A stretch of DNA of 64,000 nucleotides from Pseudomonadota bacterium (GTDB lineage Bacteria; Pseudomonadota; Alphaproteobacteria; Micropepsales; Micropepsaceae). The notes below the pieces were generated by a model, which had not been told where the DNA came from, did no database searches, and worked only from the letters and a program-made list of their open reading frames with translations. The stretch spans positions 1-64,000 of the forward strand of contig JAJZDZ010000016.1 in NCBI GenBank assembly GCA_021851325.1. Direction: 5' to 3'. How positions within the stretch are numbered: position 1 is the first letter of the stretch; every line of letters starts with the position of its first letter. Positions 1 to 7,352 of the stretch are shown in pieces. The translations under genes and the position numbers were made by a program.

Positions 1-318
1 GGGCCAACGGAGGAAATTCCTTTCCGTGCCCTTCTGGTAACCTATCTGGCCGCCACCATGCCCGGCAAACTGCGTCTCGGGCGCTTCAACATGAACTGGG
101 CCGGCATCATCGTGGCGCTGCTCTTTGCGCTCGCCCACATTGGCAGCTTCTGGCTGGAAAGCTGGGTCGATGCGCTTGTCCAGCAGGGCTATGCCTTCGC
201 CTGGGGTGTTCTTTGTGCCTACTGGCTGGAAAAATCAGAAAGCATCGTGGCGCCTATCATCGCGCACAATGTCGGTGATGGCATCACCGTGCTGTTTTGG
301 GCGCTGGGCATCTTTTAG
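1..318 (+). CDS. CPBP family intramembrane metalloprotease, 3' part
   Basis: This is the C-terminal part of an integral membrane protein of the CPBP (CAAX protease and bacteriocin-processing) family. The frame is open from base 1, so the gene starts upstream of the window; the track's Met at 58 is internal. All three family motifs are visible: EEIPFR (EExxxR) at the left edge, FALAH (FxxxH), and HNVGD (HxxxD/N), so this copy appears catalytically intact. Such proteins are prenyl-protein proteases or of unknown substrate. A near-identical copy follows at 454-1204, which makes this the functional member of a tandem pair. No substrate can be inferred from the neighbours. Confidence 0.75.
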   Translation, partial: GPTEEIPFRALLVTYLAATMPGKLRLGRFNMNWAGIIVALLFALAHIGSFWLESWVDALVQQGYAFAWGVLCAYWLEKSESIVAPIIAHNVGDGITVLFWALGIF

Positions 319-453
319 GTAGACTTTGGCCGGGCGGACCTGCCGCAGCGCCGCCTCGTGCTGTGGCTGCAGGATGAAGCTTGGCCGCAGGTGCCAACAC
401 CAGAGTCAACTGTGTTCAAGACGGCGTGTCGTTGCCGTGGCTAGCTTTGGTTC

Positions 454-1204
454 ATGAAAAACGTGACAACCTCGCAAGGCCTCCGGCTGAAACCCATCCC
501 CCTGCTTGTGACCGTGCTCCTCGGTCTTGTTCTTACCATTGGTTCGGCGGAAGCTGCGGCACTTGTTTTGCGACTTCTTCATCTACGGAAATTCAAGCAG
601 TCGATACTCCTTTTTCTCTTTGTCCAGCATGGCTTTCAGCTTCACCTGGCGCTGATTGCGATCGCCGTTCTGAAATTCTGGCTGGTGCCGGCAGATTACG
701 GTCTGCGTTGGCCGCGGGGCAAAAGTTACATCCTGCCTGCACTGTTGTGGGGTCTTGGTTTGGCGATTGCCGTGAATGCCGGCAATAGCTGGCTCGATAG
801 CATCCTGCACGTCAGCCAGGCGACATCGGACATCACCTATACCCATAGAACGGTGTGGGGCTGGGCTACCTTTGAGGGCCTCTATGTCGGACCAACCGAG
901 GAAATTCCTTTCCGTGCCCTTCTGGTGACCTAATCTGGCGGCCACCATGCCCGGCAAACTGCGGCTCGGTCGCTTCAATATGAGCTGGGCGGGTATCATC
1001 ATTGCCCTGCTGTTTGCGCTCGCGCCTATCGAGAGCTTCTGGCTTGAACACTGGGTGGATGCGCTGGTGCAACAGGGCCACGCCTTTACCCTTGGAGTGC
1101 TATATGCCTACTGGCTCGAGAAGTCTGAAAGTATCATCGCCCCCATCATCGCGCATAATGCCAGTGACGGCATTACGGTCCTGCTATGGACCATTTGCTT
1201 TTAG
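454..1204 (+). pseudogene. Decayed tandem copy of the CPBP protease gene (frameshift plus lost catalytic His)
   Basis: The ORFs 454-933 and 947-1204 together form one CPBP gene of about 249 codons broken by a one-base insertion. The upstream copy reads CTGGTAACCTATCTGG, whereas here it is CTGGTGACCTAATCTGG; the extra A creates a TAA stop right after the EEIPFR motif. The downstream half continues in the shifted frame and closely matches the first copy. The FxxxH motif is also damaged: FALAH has become FALAP. The HxxxD motif (HNASD) remains. The N-terminal half contains several hydrophobic segments. Two independent lesions in the active-site region argue for a real pseudogene rather than a sequencing error. 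Confidence 0.85.
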
Positions 1205-1299
1205 GGGCGCGGCTCTGCAGTAGCCTAACCAATTGGATCCGGCGGCGAGGATTGGTGCAGTACTGCGCCGCTCATGGACATGCGACGCAGAAGGAGCGT

Positions 1300-2007
1300 C
1301 TAGGCGCGTGAGCTTGGGCGGGTCCGTCGGCTTTTCGTCGACCTGGGGGCTTCTTCCATGCGCTTCAGATAGTACTCGTGGTGCTCGGCAAGGAGGGATA
1401 CTGCGTCATCAATTAATTCCCGCGAGGGTGCGATGGCCGCTTCCAGGGCGAGGCCACGCAGGGCGGCACGTACCAGAAGAAATTCCGGGTCTGGAGATAA
1501 TGAGCGCTCGCCGCCGCGCGATATACCGGACTTGCTCATCTGCTGCAGTGAACGCGAGGTTACACGTGAAAAGGCGGACGGAAGTTTGGCGCGAAGTTCA
1601 GTATCTCCGATACTGCCGATCAGTACCTGCAGAACCGCCATGCCGCCCGGGCTGGAAAATGCTTGCCAGGCGGCCTGGACAAGCGCGACCGCGCGCGCGT
1701 CTCGTGAAAGACCTGTAAGCGCCTGCTCGTAGAAGACGACATCCTGCTCGTAGACGTAATCGACCACACCCAGCATAAGTTCGACTTTGCTGGGGAATTG
1801 ATGGAAGAGAGAGCCACGGCTGACCTTGGCGCGATCCTGTACGACCGAAGAACTGGTTGCAGCATATCCCAGTTCGGCAAGGCTGGCGATTGCAGCTTCA
1901 AGAATTTTCTTGCGGGTGGAATGGCTACGCTTCTGCGGGCCGCGTTTAGCCGGCTGCGTCTGGCCTTTGGCACGGGGCTTCGGCCTGGTGACCTTTCGAT
2001 CAGTCAT
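1300..2007 (-). CDS. TetR/AcrR family transcriptional regulator
   Basis: A 235-residue TetR-type repressor. A basic N-terminal tail (about residues 1-30, Lys/Arg/Pro-rich) precedes a typical TetR DNA-binding domain: a helix around KKILEAAIASLAELGY, then the helix-turn-helix at about 51-73 (TSSSVVQDRAKVSRGSLFHQ), ending in FPSKVEL. The C-terminal part is the divergent ligand-binding and dimerisation domain. It is transcribed away from the sulfatase gene. The intergenic region carries a 22-bp palindrome that recurs almost unchanged before the TonB receptor, so this protein is the obvious candidate repressor of the whole cluster. The ligand is unknown; by analogy with the family it is probably a small, often hydrophobic, compound such as an aglycone. 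Confidence 0.88.
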   Translation of the reverse strand: MTDRKVTRPKPRAKGQTQPAKRGPQKRSHSTRKKILEAAIASLAELGYAATSSSVVQDRAKVSRGSLFHQFPSKVELMLGVVDYVYEQDVVFYEQALTGLSRDARAVALVQAAWQAFSSPGGMAVLQVLIGSIGDTELRAKLPSAFSRVTSRSLQQMSKSGISRGGERSLSPDPEFLLVRAALRGLALEAAIAPSRELIDDAVSLLAEHHEYYLKRMEEAPRSTKSRRTRPSSRA

Positions 2008-2154
2008 GTCGTCTCATCGGGCTATGCACAAAGGGCTTATTGTCAATTAGGGTGATGTCTAACGGCTAGGTGGCAGGCACCGGCCTGACTTTATCCATAT
2101 AGAGGAATTTTTATAGCTTTCTTACCGCACCCTCTTCCCTCGGAGCAACCATTT

Positions 2155-2176
2155 AATTAGACTGATAAGTCTAATT
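2155..2176. promoter_or_regulatory. Palindromic operator 1 (candidate TetR site)
   Basis: The sequence AATTAGACTGATAAGTCTAATT is a perfect inverted repeat with 9-bp arms (AATTAGACT / AGTCTAATT) around GATA. It lies 20 bp before the sulfatase ATG and about 150 bp before the tetR start, so it could control both directions. Nineteen bases of it recur with one mismatch at 7144-7162. A weaker, compressed version (AATTAGggTGATgtCTAA, 2045-2062) sits 38 bp before tetR and could be a degenerate autoregulatory site. Confidence 0.75.
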
Positions 2177-2196
2177 TACGATCAGGCGGAAGTGTC

Positions 2197-3528
2197 ATGG
2201 ACGCCAGCACGCAACCCTCCTCACCTCGGCCAGAGGCGCCGGCTCGGCGGCCCAATTTTGTTCTGGTGTTCTGCGACGATCTAGGTTTTGGCGATGTTAG
2301 TCTCTATGGCGAAAAGGACATCATCACGCCTGCCCTGGAGGCGATGGCCCGTAGAGGTGTCGTGCTGTCAAATTTTTACGCTGCCGCTAACATTTGCACG
2401 CCTTCGCGGGCGGGTCTATTGACAGGCCGCTATCCGATCCGCACCGGGCTGGGCTATGAGGTCATCATGCAGGATGATGATCGTGGCCTGCCGCTATCGG
2501 AAATCACCATTGCCCGAGCCTTAAAGCCGGAATATGCAACCGGTCTGTTCGGTAAATGGCATCTCGGTCATCGCGGGCCATTCTGGCCTCCAACCCGGCA
2601 CGGCTTTGATCGCTTTTTCGGAATTCCCTACAGTCACGACATGATGCCACTTGCGCTCTGCGAGGCCGAAGCTGGCAGCGACGAGGTCAAAACCACGGAG
2701 GTCGACTACCCAAGGCTACAGCAGGAATTTTATGAACATGCTGAGCGCTTCATTGAGGAGCACCGTAACCAACCCTTTTTTGTGCTGCTGTCTCTAAGCG
2801 CTCCACACCTACCAAATCATCCCTTGCCCGATTATGCTCATAGCTCCGGGCGCGGCGCCTATGGTGATGTCGTACGAGAGATCGATGACATCGTTGGCCG
2901 GCTTATTGCGAAGCTGCGTGCTCTTAGTCTTGAAGACGATACCCTGGTCATCTTTACTTCGGACAACGGCCCCTGGTTCGAAGGTAGTGCCGGACGCCTG
3001 CGTGATCGCAAAGGGGGGGCCGGCTACGATGGTGGCTATCACGTACCGTTTGTGGCCCAGATGCCAGGTCACCTGCCACAAGGCGTTGCCGTCACTTCTA
3101 TCGCCATGGCTATTGATCTGCTGCCGACCTTCTGCAGGCTTGCCGGTAAGCCGGTACCCGCGACTCGGCTCGATGGTCGCGACATAACCGAAGTTCTGCT
3201 TTCAGGGACAGCCTCGCCGCATGACGAAGTACTCCTCTTCGACAATGAAATAGTCGTTGGCATTCGTACGCAGCGATGGAAATACATCGATACCTCATAT
3301 TACCGCGGTATTCGCATGCCGCTGGCGCGAATGGGATATGACCAGCTTTACGATTTGAGCGCTGACCCAGGAGAAAATTACAATGTTGGTGCGGACTTCC
3401 CAGATGTCCTCGCCGATATGCGCGCCAGAATGAAGCGTGCAAAGGCGGAATTTGCTCCCCTTAAATCCAAGGAAATTCCACCCGTCTTCGCCAAGCTAAG
3501 AAATTTGCTTGCCCACTTGCAGGACTGA
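2197..3528 (+). CDS. Cys-type S1-family sulfatase, no signal peptide
   Basis: A 443-residue sulfatase of the alkaline-phosphatase superfamily that hydrolyses sulfate esters. The signature CTPSR has Cys67, which an FGE-type enzyme would convert to formylglycine. Metal-site residues are present: DD at 27-28 in FCDDLGFGD, and SDNG at 255-258. GKWHLG (119-124) supplies the usual Lys/His pair. The N-terminus (MDASTQPSSPRPEAPARRPN) is polar and Pro-rich, with no Sec or Tat signal, so the enzyme is predicted to be cytoplasmic, which is unusual for this family. GGCGGA lies 6 bp before the ATG. It is the first gene of a sulfatase-GH3-symporter operon under operator 1. No maturase gene is visible in the window. 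Confidence 0.88.
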   Translation: MDASTQPSSPRPEAPARRPNFVLVFCDDLGFGDVSLYGEKDIITPALEAMARRGVVLSNFYAAANICTPSRAGLLTGRYPIRTGLGYEVIMQDDDRGLPLSEITIARALKPEYATGLFGKWHLGHRGPFWPPTRHGFDRFFGIPYSHDMMPLALCEAEAGSDEVKTTEVDYPRLQQEFYEHAERFIEEHRNQPFFVLLSLSAPHLPNHPLPDYAHSSGRGAYGDVVREIDDIVGRLIAKLRALSLEDDTLVIFTSDNGPWFEGSAGRLRDRKGGAGYDGGYHVPFVAQMPGHLPQGVAVTSIAMAIDLLPTFCRLAGKPVPATRLDGRDITEVLLSGTASPHDEVLLFDNEIVVGIRTQRWKYIDTSYYRGIRMPLARMGYDQLYDLSADPGENYNVGADFPDVLADMRARMKRAKAEFAPLKSKEIPPVFAKLRNLLAHLQD

Positions 3529-3561
3529 TCCCGTGACGTCTTATACAACCAGAGGGCTTTG

Positions 3562-5640
3562 ATGACCGATTTGTCGCCACCGCGAAAAGGTGCCAGTGAA
3601 AGCGAAATTGTCGCCTTTGTGGCCGCAGTGATCGCTCGAGCCACCCTCGCCGAAAAGGTCGCCATGATGTCGGGCAAGGGTTTCTTCGAGCTCTATCGTG
3701 AGGGGGGAGGCGTTTGGGGCGCTCATCCTTATCCAGCCGGCAGTGGCGTTGAGCGGTTTAGTGTGCCGCCACTTTACTTCACGGATGGGCCGCGTGGAGT
3801 GGCACGGGGGCAATCAACGTGCTTTCCCTGCACAATGGCGCGCGGAGCCAGCTTTGATCCGGACCTTGAATACCGCATTGGTCAGGTCATGGGCATCGAG
3901 GCCCGGGCGCAGGGTTGCAATCTTTCGGGGGCGGTGTGCATCAACCTTCTGCGTCATCCAGCCTGGGGGCGCGCGCAGGAAACCTATGGGGAAGACAGCT
4001 GGCATCTGGGCGTGATGGGTGCTGCCCTCGGCACAGGTATTCAGGTTCATAATGTTATCGCCACGGTCAAACACTTTGCACTAAATTCCATGGAAAATGC
4101 CCGCTTCAGGGTCAATGTTCGGATCGATGAGCGTGTGCTGCATGAAATCTACCTACCACACTTCAAGTACGTGCTGGATGCGGGTGTGGCCAGCGTGATG
4201 AGTGCCTATAACAAGGTCAATGGTGAGTATTGCGGACAGAACCGGTATCTACTCAGTGATGTTCTGCGGGCGGAGTGGGGCTTCGATGGCTTCGTGCATT
4301 CAGACTGGATTCGTGGCGTCTATCAGCCTTATGGTGCTGCCGCGGGACTTGATATCGAAAATCCCGAGCCGATGGTATTTGGCCCGAAGCTTCTGTCTGC
4401 TGTAGAGGCCGGCACGATTGAGCCGGAGGTCATAGATCGGGCGTGCAGACGCATTCTGCTCACGCAATATCGCTACGCGGCAGCGGAGGATCCGCTCGTA
4501 GACTACCCATTATCATTGGTAGCAAGTCCGGAGCACTGTGCGCTTGCCTGTGAGGCGGCAGAAAAATCTGCAGTTCTTCTGGAGAACGATGGCATTTTAC
4601 CGCTGACCCGTGATAGCGTTAAGAAGCTTGCCGTTCTGGGTCGGCTGGCCGATTGCAAGAATACCGGCGACAATGGATCGAGCCGGGTTCATGCTCCTTA
4701 CTGCATAACCCCTCTCTCTGGTCTTCAATGCTACCTCGGAGAGGACGCAATCCTCACGGCCGCCGAGGATGATTTGGACGGTGCTCGCCGGGCGGCTCTT
4801 GCTGCAGATGCGGTTGTCGTTGTCGCCGGCTATACCTATGAAGACGAAGGCGAGTATATTCCAGCAGATGTCGTTACGCAGGTGCCCAGAGCGTCAACTC
4901 CTGTACGTAACGCCCCACTGGGTGGTGATCGCACGCTGCTTGAGCTTCCCTACGAACAGCAACAACTGATCGAGGTAGTGGCCGCAACAGGAAAGCCGGT
5001 CATCGTGGTGATCGTGGCTGGATCGGCGGTCCTGGTGGAGAGCTGGCGCGGCAAAGTTGCTGCGATTCTGCAAACCTTTTATGCGGGAATGGAGGGCGGT
5101 ACGGCCCTCGCCCGTCTTCTCTTCGGTGACGTTAGTCCCTCAGGCAAGCTACCTTTCACCGTCGCATGTCATGCCGATCACTATCCTTTCTTCGACCGCG
5201 AGGCTGACGAAATCGAATATGACTACTGGCATGGCTATGCCAAGTTTGATCGTGACGCTATTGCGCCGCGGTACGGCTTTGGCCATGGCTTGTCCTACAC
5301 GAAGTTTACCTATCGCGCCCTTCGTGCGCGGCGGCTAGGAACCGACATTGAAGTCAGTGTTGCTGTGCACAATGTAGGTGAACGGGGCGCCGCTGAGGTT
5401 GCGCAGTTTTACGTCGGATTTCCTCCTGGCGCGCTGGAACGGCCGATCAAGGTATTGCGCGGCTTCAGCCGCGTCAGCCTTCAGCCAGGACAAGTGCGGG
5501 TCGTACGCGTGCGCATTTCTCTGGATACCCTGCGCTGGCGTGATCCCGCGCGACATAGCTGGCGTTTCGAACATGGCTGTTACCGGATTATGGCTGGAGG
5601 CTCGTCGCAGCAGCTGATTGAAACCTCGATCGTCCTTTAA
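3562..5640 (+). CDS. GH3 family beta-glycosidase (beta-glucosidase-like), cytoplasmic
   Basis: A 692-residue glycoside hydrolase family 3 enzyme. Order: the (beta/alpha)8 domain, with TDGPRG, KHF and the nucleophile Asp in FVHSDW near residue 248; then the alpha/beta sandwich domain; then a C-terminal fibronectin-III-like domain that follows YGFGHGLSYTKF. It would remove a terminal beta-linked sugar. The track begins at TTG 3559; I chose ATG 3562 because AGAGGG lies 5 bp before it. There is no signal peptide, unlike periplasmic BglX-type enzymes, so the substrate must be imported intact. It sits 33 bp after the sulfatase and 26 bp before the symporter, which implies one operon and sequential deconjugation of one substrate class. 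The sugar and aglycone specificity cannot be read from sequence. Confidence 0.9.
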   Translation: MTDLSPPRKGASESEIVAFVAAVIARATLAEKVAMMSGKGFFELYREGGGVWGAHPYPAGSGVERFSVPPLYFTDGPRGVARGQSTCFPCTMARGASFDPDLEYRIGQVMGIEARAQGCNLSGAVCINLLRHPAWGRAQETYGEDSWHLGVMGAALGTGIQVHNVIATVKHFALNSMENARFRVNVRIDERVLHEIYLPHFKYVLDAGVASVMSAYNKVNGEYCGQNRYLLSDVLRAEWGFDGFVHSDWIRGVYQPYGAAAGLDIENPEPMVFGPKLLSAVEAGTIEPEVIDRACRRILLTQYRYAAAEDPLVDYPLSLVASPEHCALACEAAEKSAVLLENDGILPLTRDSVKKLAVLGRLADCKNTGDNGSSRVHAPYCITPLSGLQCYLGEDAILTAAEDDLDGARRAALAADAVVVVAGYTYEDEGEYIPADVVTQVPRASTPVRNAPLGGDRTLLELPYEQQQLIEVVAATGKPVIVVIVAGSAVLVESWRGKVAAILQTFYAGMEGGTALARLLFGDVSPSGKLPFTVACHADHYPFFDREADEIEYDYWHGYAKFDRDAIAPRYGFGHGLSYTKFTYRALRARRLGTDIEVSVAVHNVGERGAAEVAQFYVGFPPGALERPIKVLRGFSRVSLQPGQVRVVRVRISLDTLRWRDPARHSWRFEHGCYRIMAGGSSQQLIETSIVL

Positions 5641-5666
5641 GCCTCGTCACCTCCCGGAGAAGTCAC

Positions 5667-7034
5667 TTGCCGTCGATCACAGGCCCGGATGGTGAGGTCT
5701 ATGAACTGCCATACTGGCGCAGATTAAGCTTTGCATTTGGTGACTTTGCCAACAATCTTTACTTCACGACGGCAAGCTTCTTTCTTCTTTATTATTATAC
5801 CGATTACCTTGGTCTGACGCCGGCCGAAGGTGGCTGGGTGTTCGCAGTTGCGTTGATCTGGGACGCGATTTTTGATCCCTTTATGGGCTATTTAGCCAAC
5901 CGGACCAGCTCCGTGTGGGGCCGCTATCGTCCGTACCTGTTGTTTGGCGCCGTCCCTCTGGCCCTAAGCTGGATCCTGATATTTGTACCTACCGGACTTA
6001 AGGGTCCCCAGCTACTGCTCTTCGCCCTCGTCGCCCATATGCTGTTCCGTACCTGCTACGCCGTAGTAGGCACGCCCTATCAGGCAATGAATGCCGTCCT
6101 TACCCGTAGCAGTGATGAACGTGGTCAGATCGCGGCAATGCGCATGATCTTTGCTGCCTTGTGCGGACTCGCGGCCGCCTTTGCGACACTGAAGCTGGTG
6201 GAGGCGTTTGGCGGTCGGCAGGGCGGGTTTCTGCAAACGGCAGTGATTTACAGCGGCATAGCTACTCTCATCTACCTAGTCGTCTTCTTGACAACTCGTG
6301 AGCCACAACGTGCCTTGCCTAGCCACAATAAGCCTCTGGGCGCGGGTGATATTTTGCGCATGCTAAGAGCCAATCGCGCCTTTTGGCTGGTAGCAGCCGC
6401 TACCCTCGTGGGCGCAGCCGGAAGCACGATTTTTAACAAAACGTTGCCCTACTTTCTGAAGTACAGCCTCCATCAATCCCATCTTATAGGCCCAGCATTG
6501 ACCGTGGGCGCAGCGGGGGTGGGCCTGTCCATTCCATTTTGGCGCTACGTAATGCGCAAGACATCGAAGCGCACCATGTGGCTGTGCGGTATAGCCATCA
6601 ATCTGTTGGTTTATGCCGTGCTTTGGTTCCTGCCGGCGCGTGGTGAACTATGGCTCCTTGCTATCGCTCCTGGTGGATTTGGGGCCGGGGCGTCATTTCT
6701 GGGCTTTTGGTCAACGATCCCCGATACCGTGGAATATGGCGCCTTCAAAAGCGGGATCAGGGCGGAAGGCGCGATCTTCGGCCTTGTGCTGTTAATTGAA
6801 AAGTCCGCGCTCGGTCTTGCAGCTGGCATTCTAGGAGAGTTGCTGGAGGCAGCGGGATACAAGGCCAATCAGCCCCAGACAGCGGTAACCTTGCACGACA
6901 TCAAGCTTGTTCTGCTTGTGGTTCCAGCCATCTGCGCGCTTATTTCCGGTATCTTTGTGCTTTGCTATCCGATTGATCGGAGGCTCCATGCCAGACTCAA
7001 CCGCGTCTTGGAGCGCCGAGCGCGCCAGGGCTAG
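5667..7034 (+). CDS. GPH-family glycoside:cation symporter (MFS)
   Basis: A 455-residue inner-membrane protein with about 12 hydrophobic segments and the character of MelB/GPH (glycoside-pentoside-hexuronide) symporters: an early LSFAFGDFANNLY segment, DAIFDPFMGYLANRT with conserved acidic residues in helix 2, and RYRPY in the first cytoplasmic loop. It would import a glycoside with Na+ or H+. The start is TTG at 5667 with CGGAGA 6 bp upstream; no nearby in-frame ATG fits better. It is the third gene of the operon, placed to carry the glycoside past the inner membrane to the cytoplasmic GH3 and sulfatase. Confidence 0.88.
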   Translation: MPSITGPDGEVYELPYWRRLSFAFGDFANNLYFTTASFFLLYYYTDYLGLTPAEGGWVFAVALIWDAIFDPFMGYLANRTSSVWGRYRPYLLFGAVPLALSWILIFVPTGLKGPQLLLFALVAHMLFRTCYAVVGTPYQAMNAVLTRSSDERGQIAAMRMIFAALCGLAAAFATLKLVEAFGGRQGGFLQTAVIYSGIATLIYLVVFLTTREPQRALPSHNKPLGAGDILRMLRANRAFWLVAAATLVGAAGSTIFNKTLPYFLKYSLHQSHLIGPALTVGAAGVGLSIPFWRYVMRKTSKRTMWLCGIAINLLVYAVLWFLPARGELWLLAIAPGGFGAGASFLGFWSTIPDTVEYGAFKSGIRAEGAIFGLVLLIEKSALGLAAGILGELLEAAGYKANQPQTAVTLHDIKLVLLVVPAICALISGIFVLCYPIDRRLHARLNRVLERRARQG

Positions 7035-7143
7035 ACTCGGCGCCAATTTCCTGTCCAGGCCACTGTCTGCTTTGTCATGCGAGCTCATCCGTGTTCGCGT
7101 TTCGCCCCTCTTGCATGCACCTCGACGGCGTGTATCCTAAACA

Positions 7144-7162
7144 TAGACTGATCAGTCTAATT
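7144..7162. promoter_or_regulatory. Palindromic operator 2 (candidate TetR site) in the TonB-receptor leader region
   Basis: TAGACTGATCAGTCTAATT matches operator 1 (TAGACTGATAAGTCTAATT) at 18 of 19 bases. The core TAGACTGATCAGTCTA (7144-7159) is a perfect 16-bp palindrome. It lies about 190 bp before the receptor ATG, in the 318-bp gap 7035-7352. The same gap holds a second short inverted repeat, GTGCAATTTGCAC (7229-7241), and a GC-rich segment ending in six Ts (about 7253-7276) that might fold as a weak terminator-like hairpin. The long leader suggests the receptor has its own regulated transcript. Confidence 0.75.
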
Positions 7163-7352
7163 AGTGATTGGTCGTGGGGAGGGGCGTGACGTACAGCCGG
7201 ACACCACGGGGATTTGCTACCACCAAGCGTGCAATTTGCACGGGAGGTTGCAGCCCTAGGCGGGCCCTTTTTTCACACCGATTACGCCCATCGTAGCTAA
7301 GCGGGATCTGGCGGGCCGACACGGCGCATGCAAGTCCCCGAGGAGGCGCTTT

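Noticed and set aside
7229-7241. GTGCAATTTGCAC inverted repeat in the TonB-receptor leader as a second regulator site
   Set aside because: Short, seen once only and without a candidate regulator; kept only as a note.
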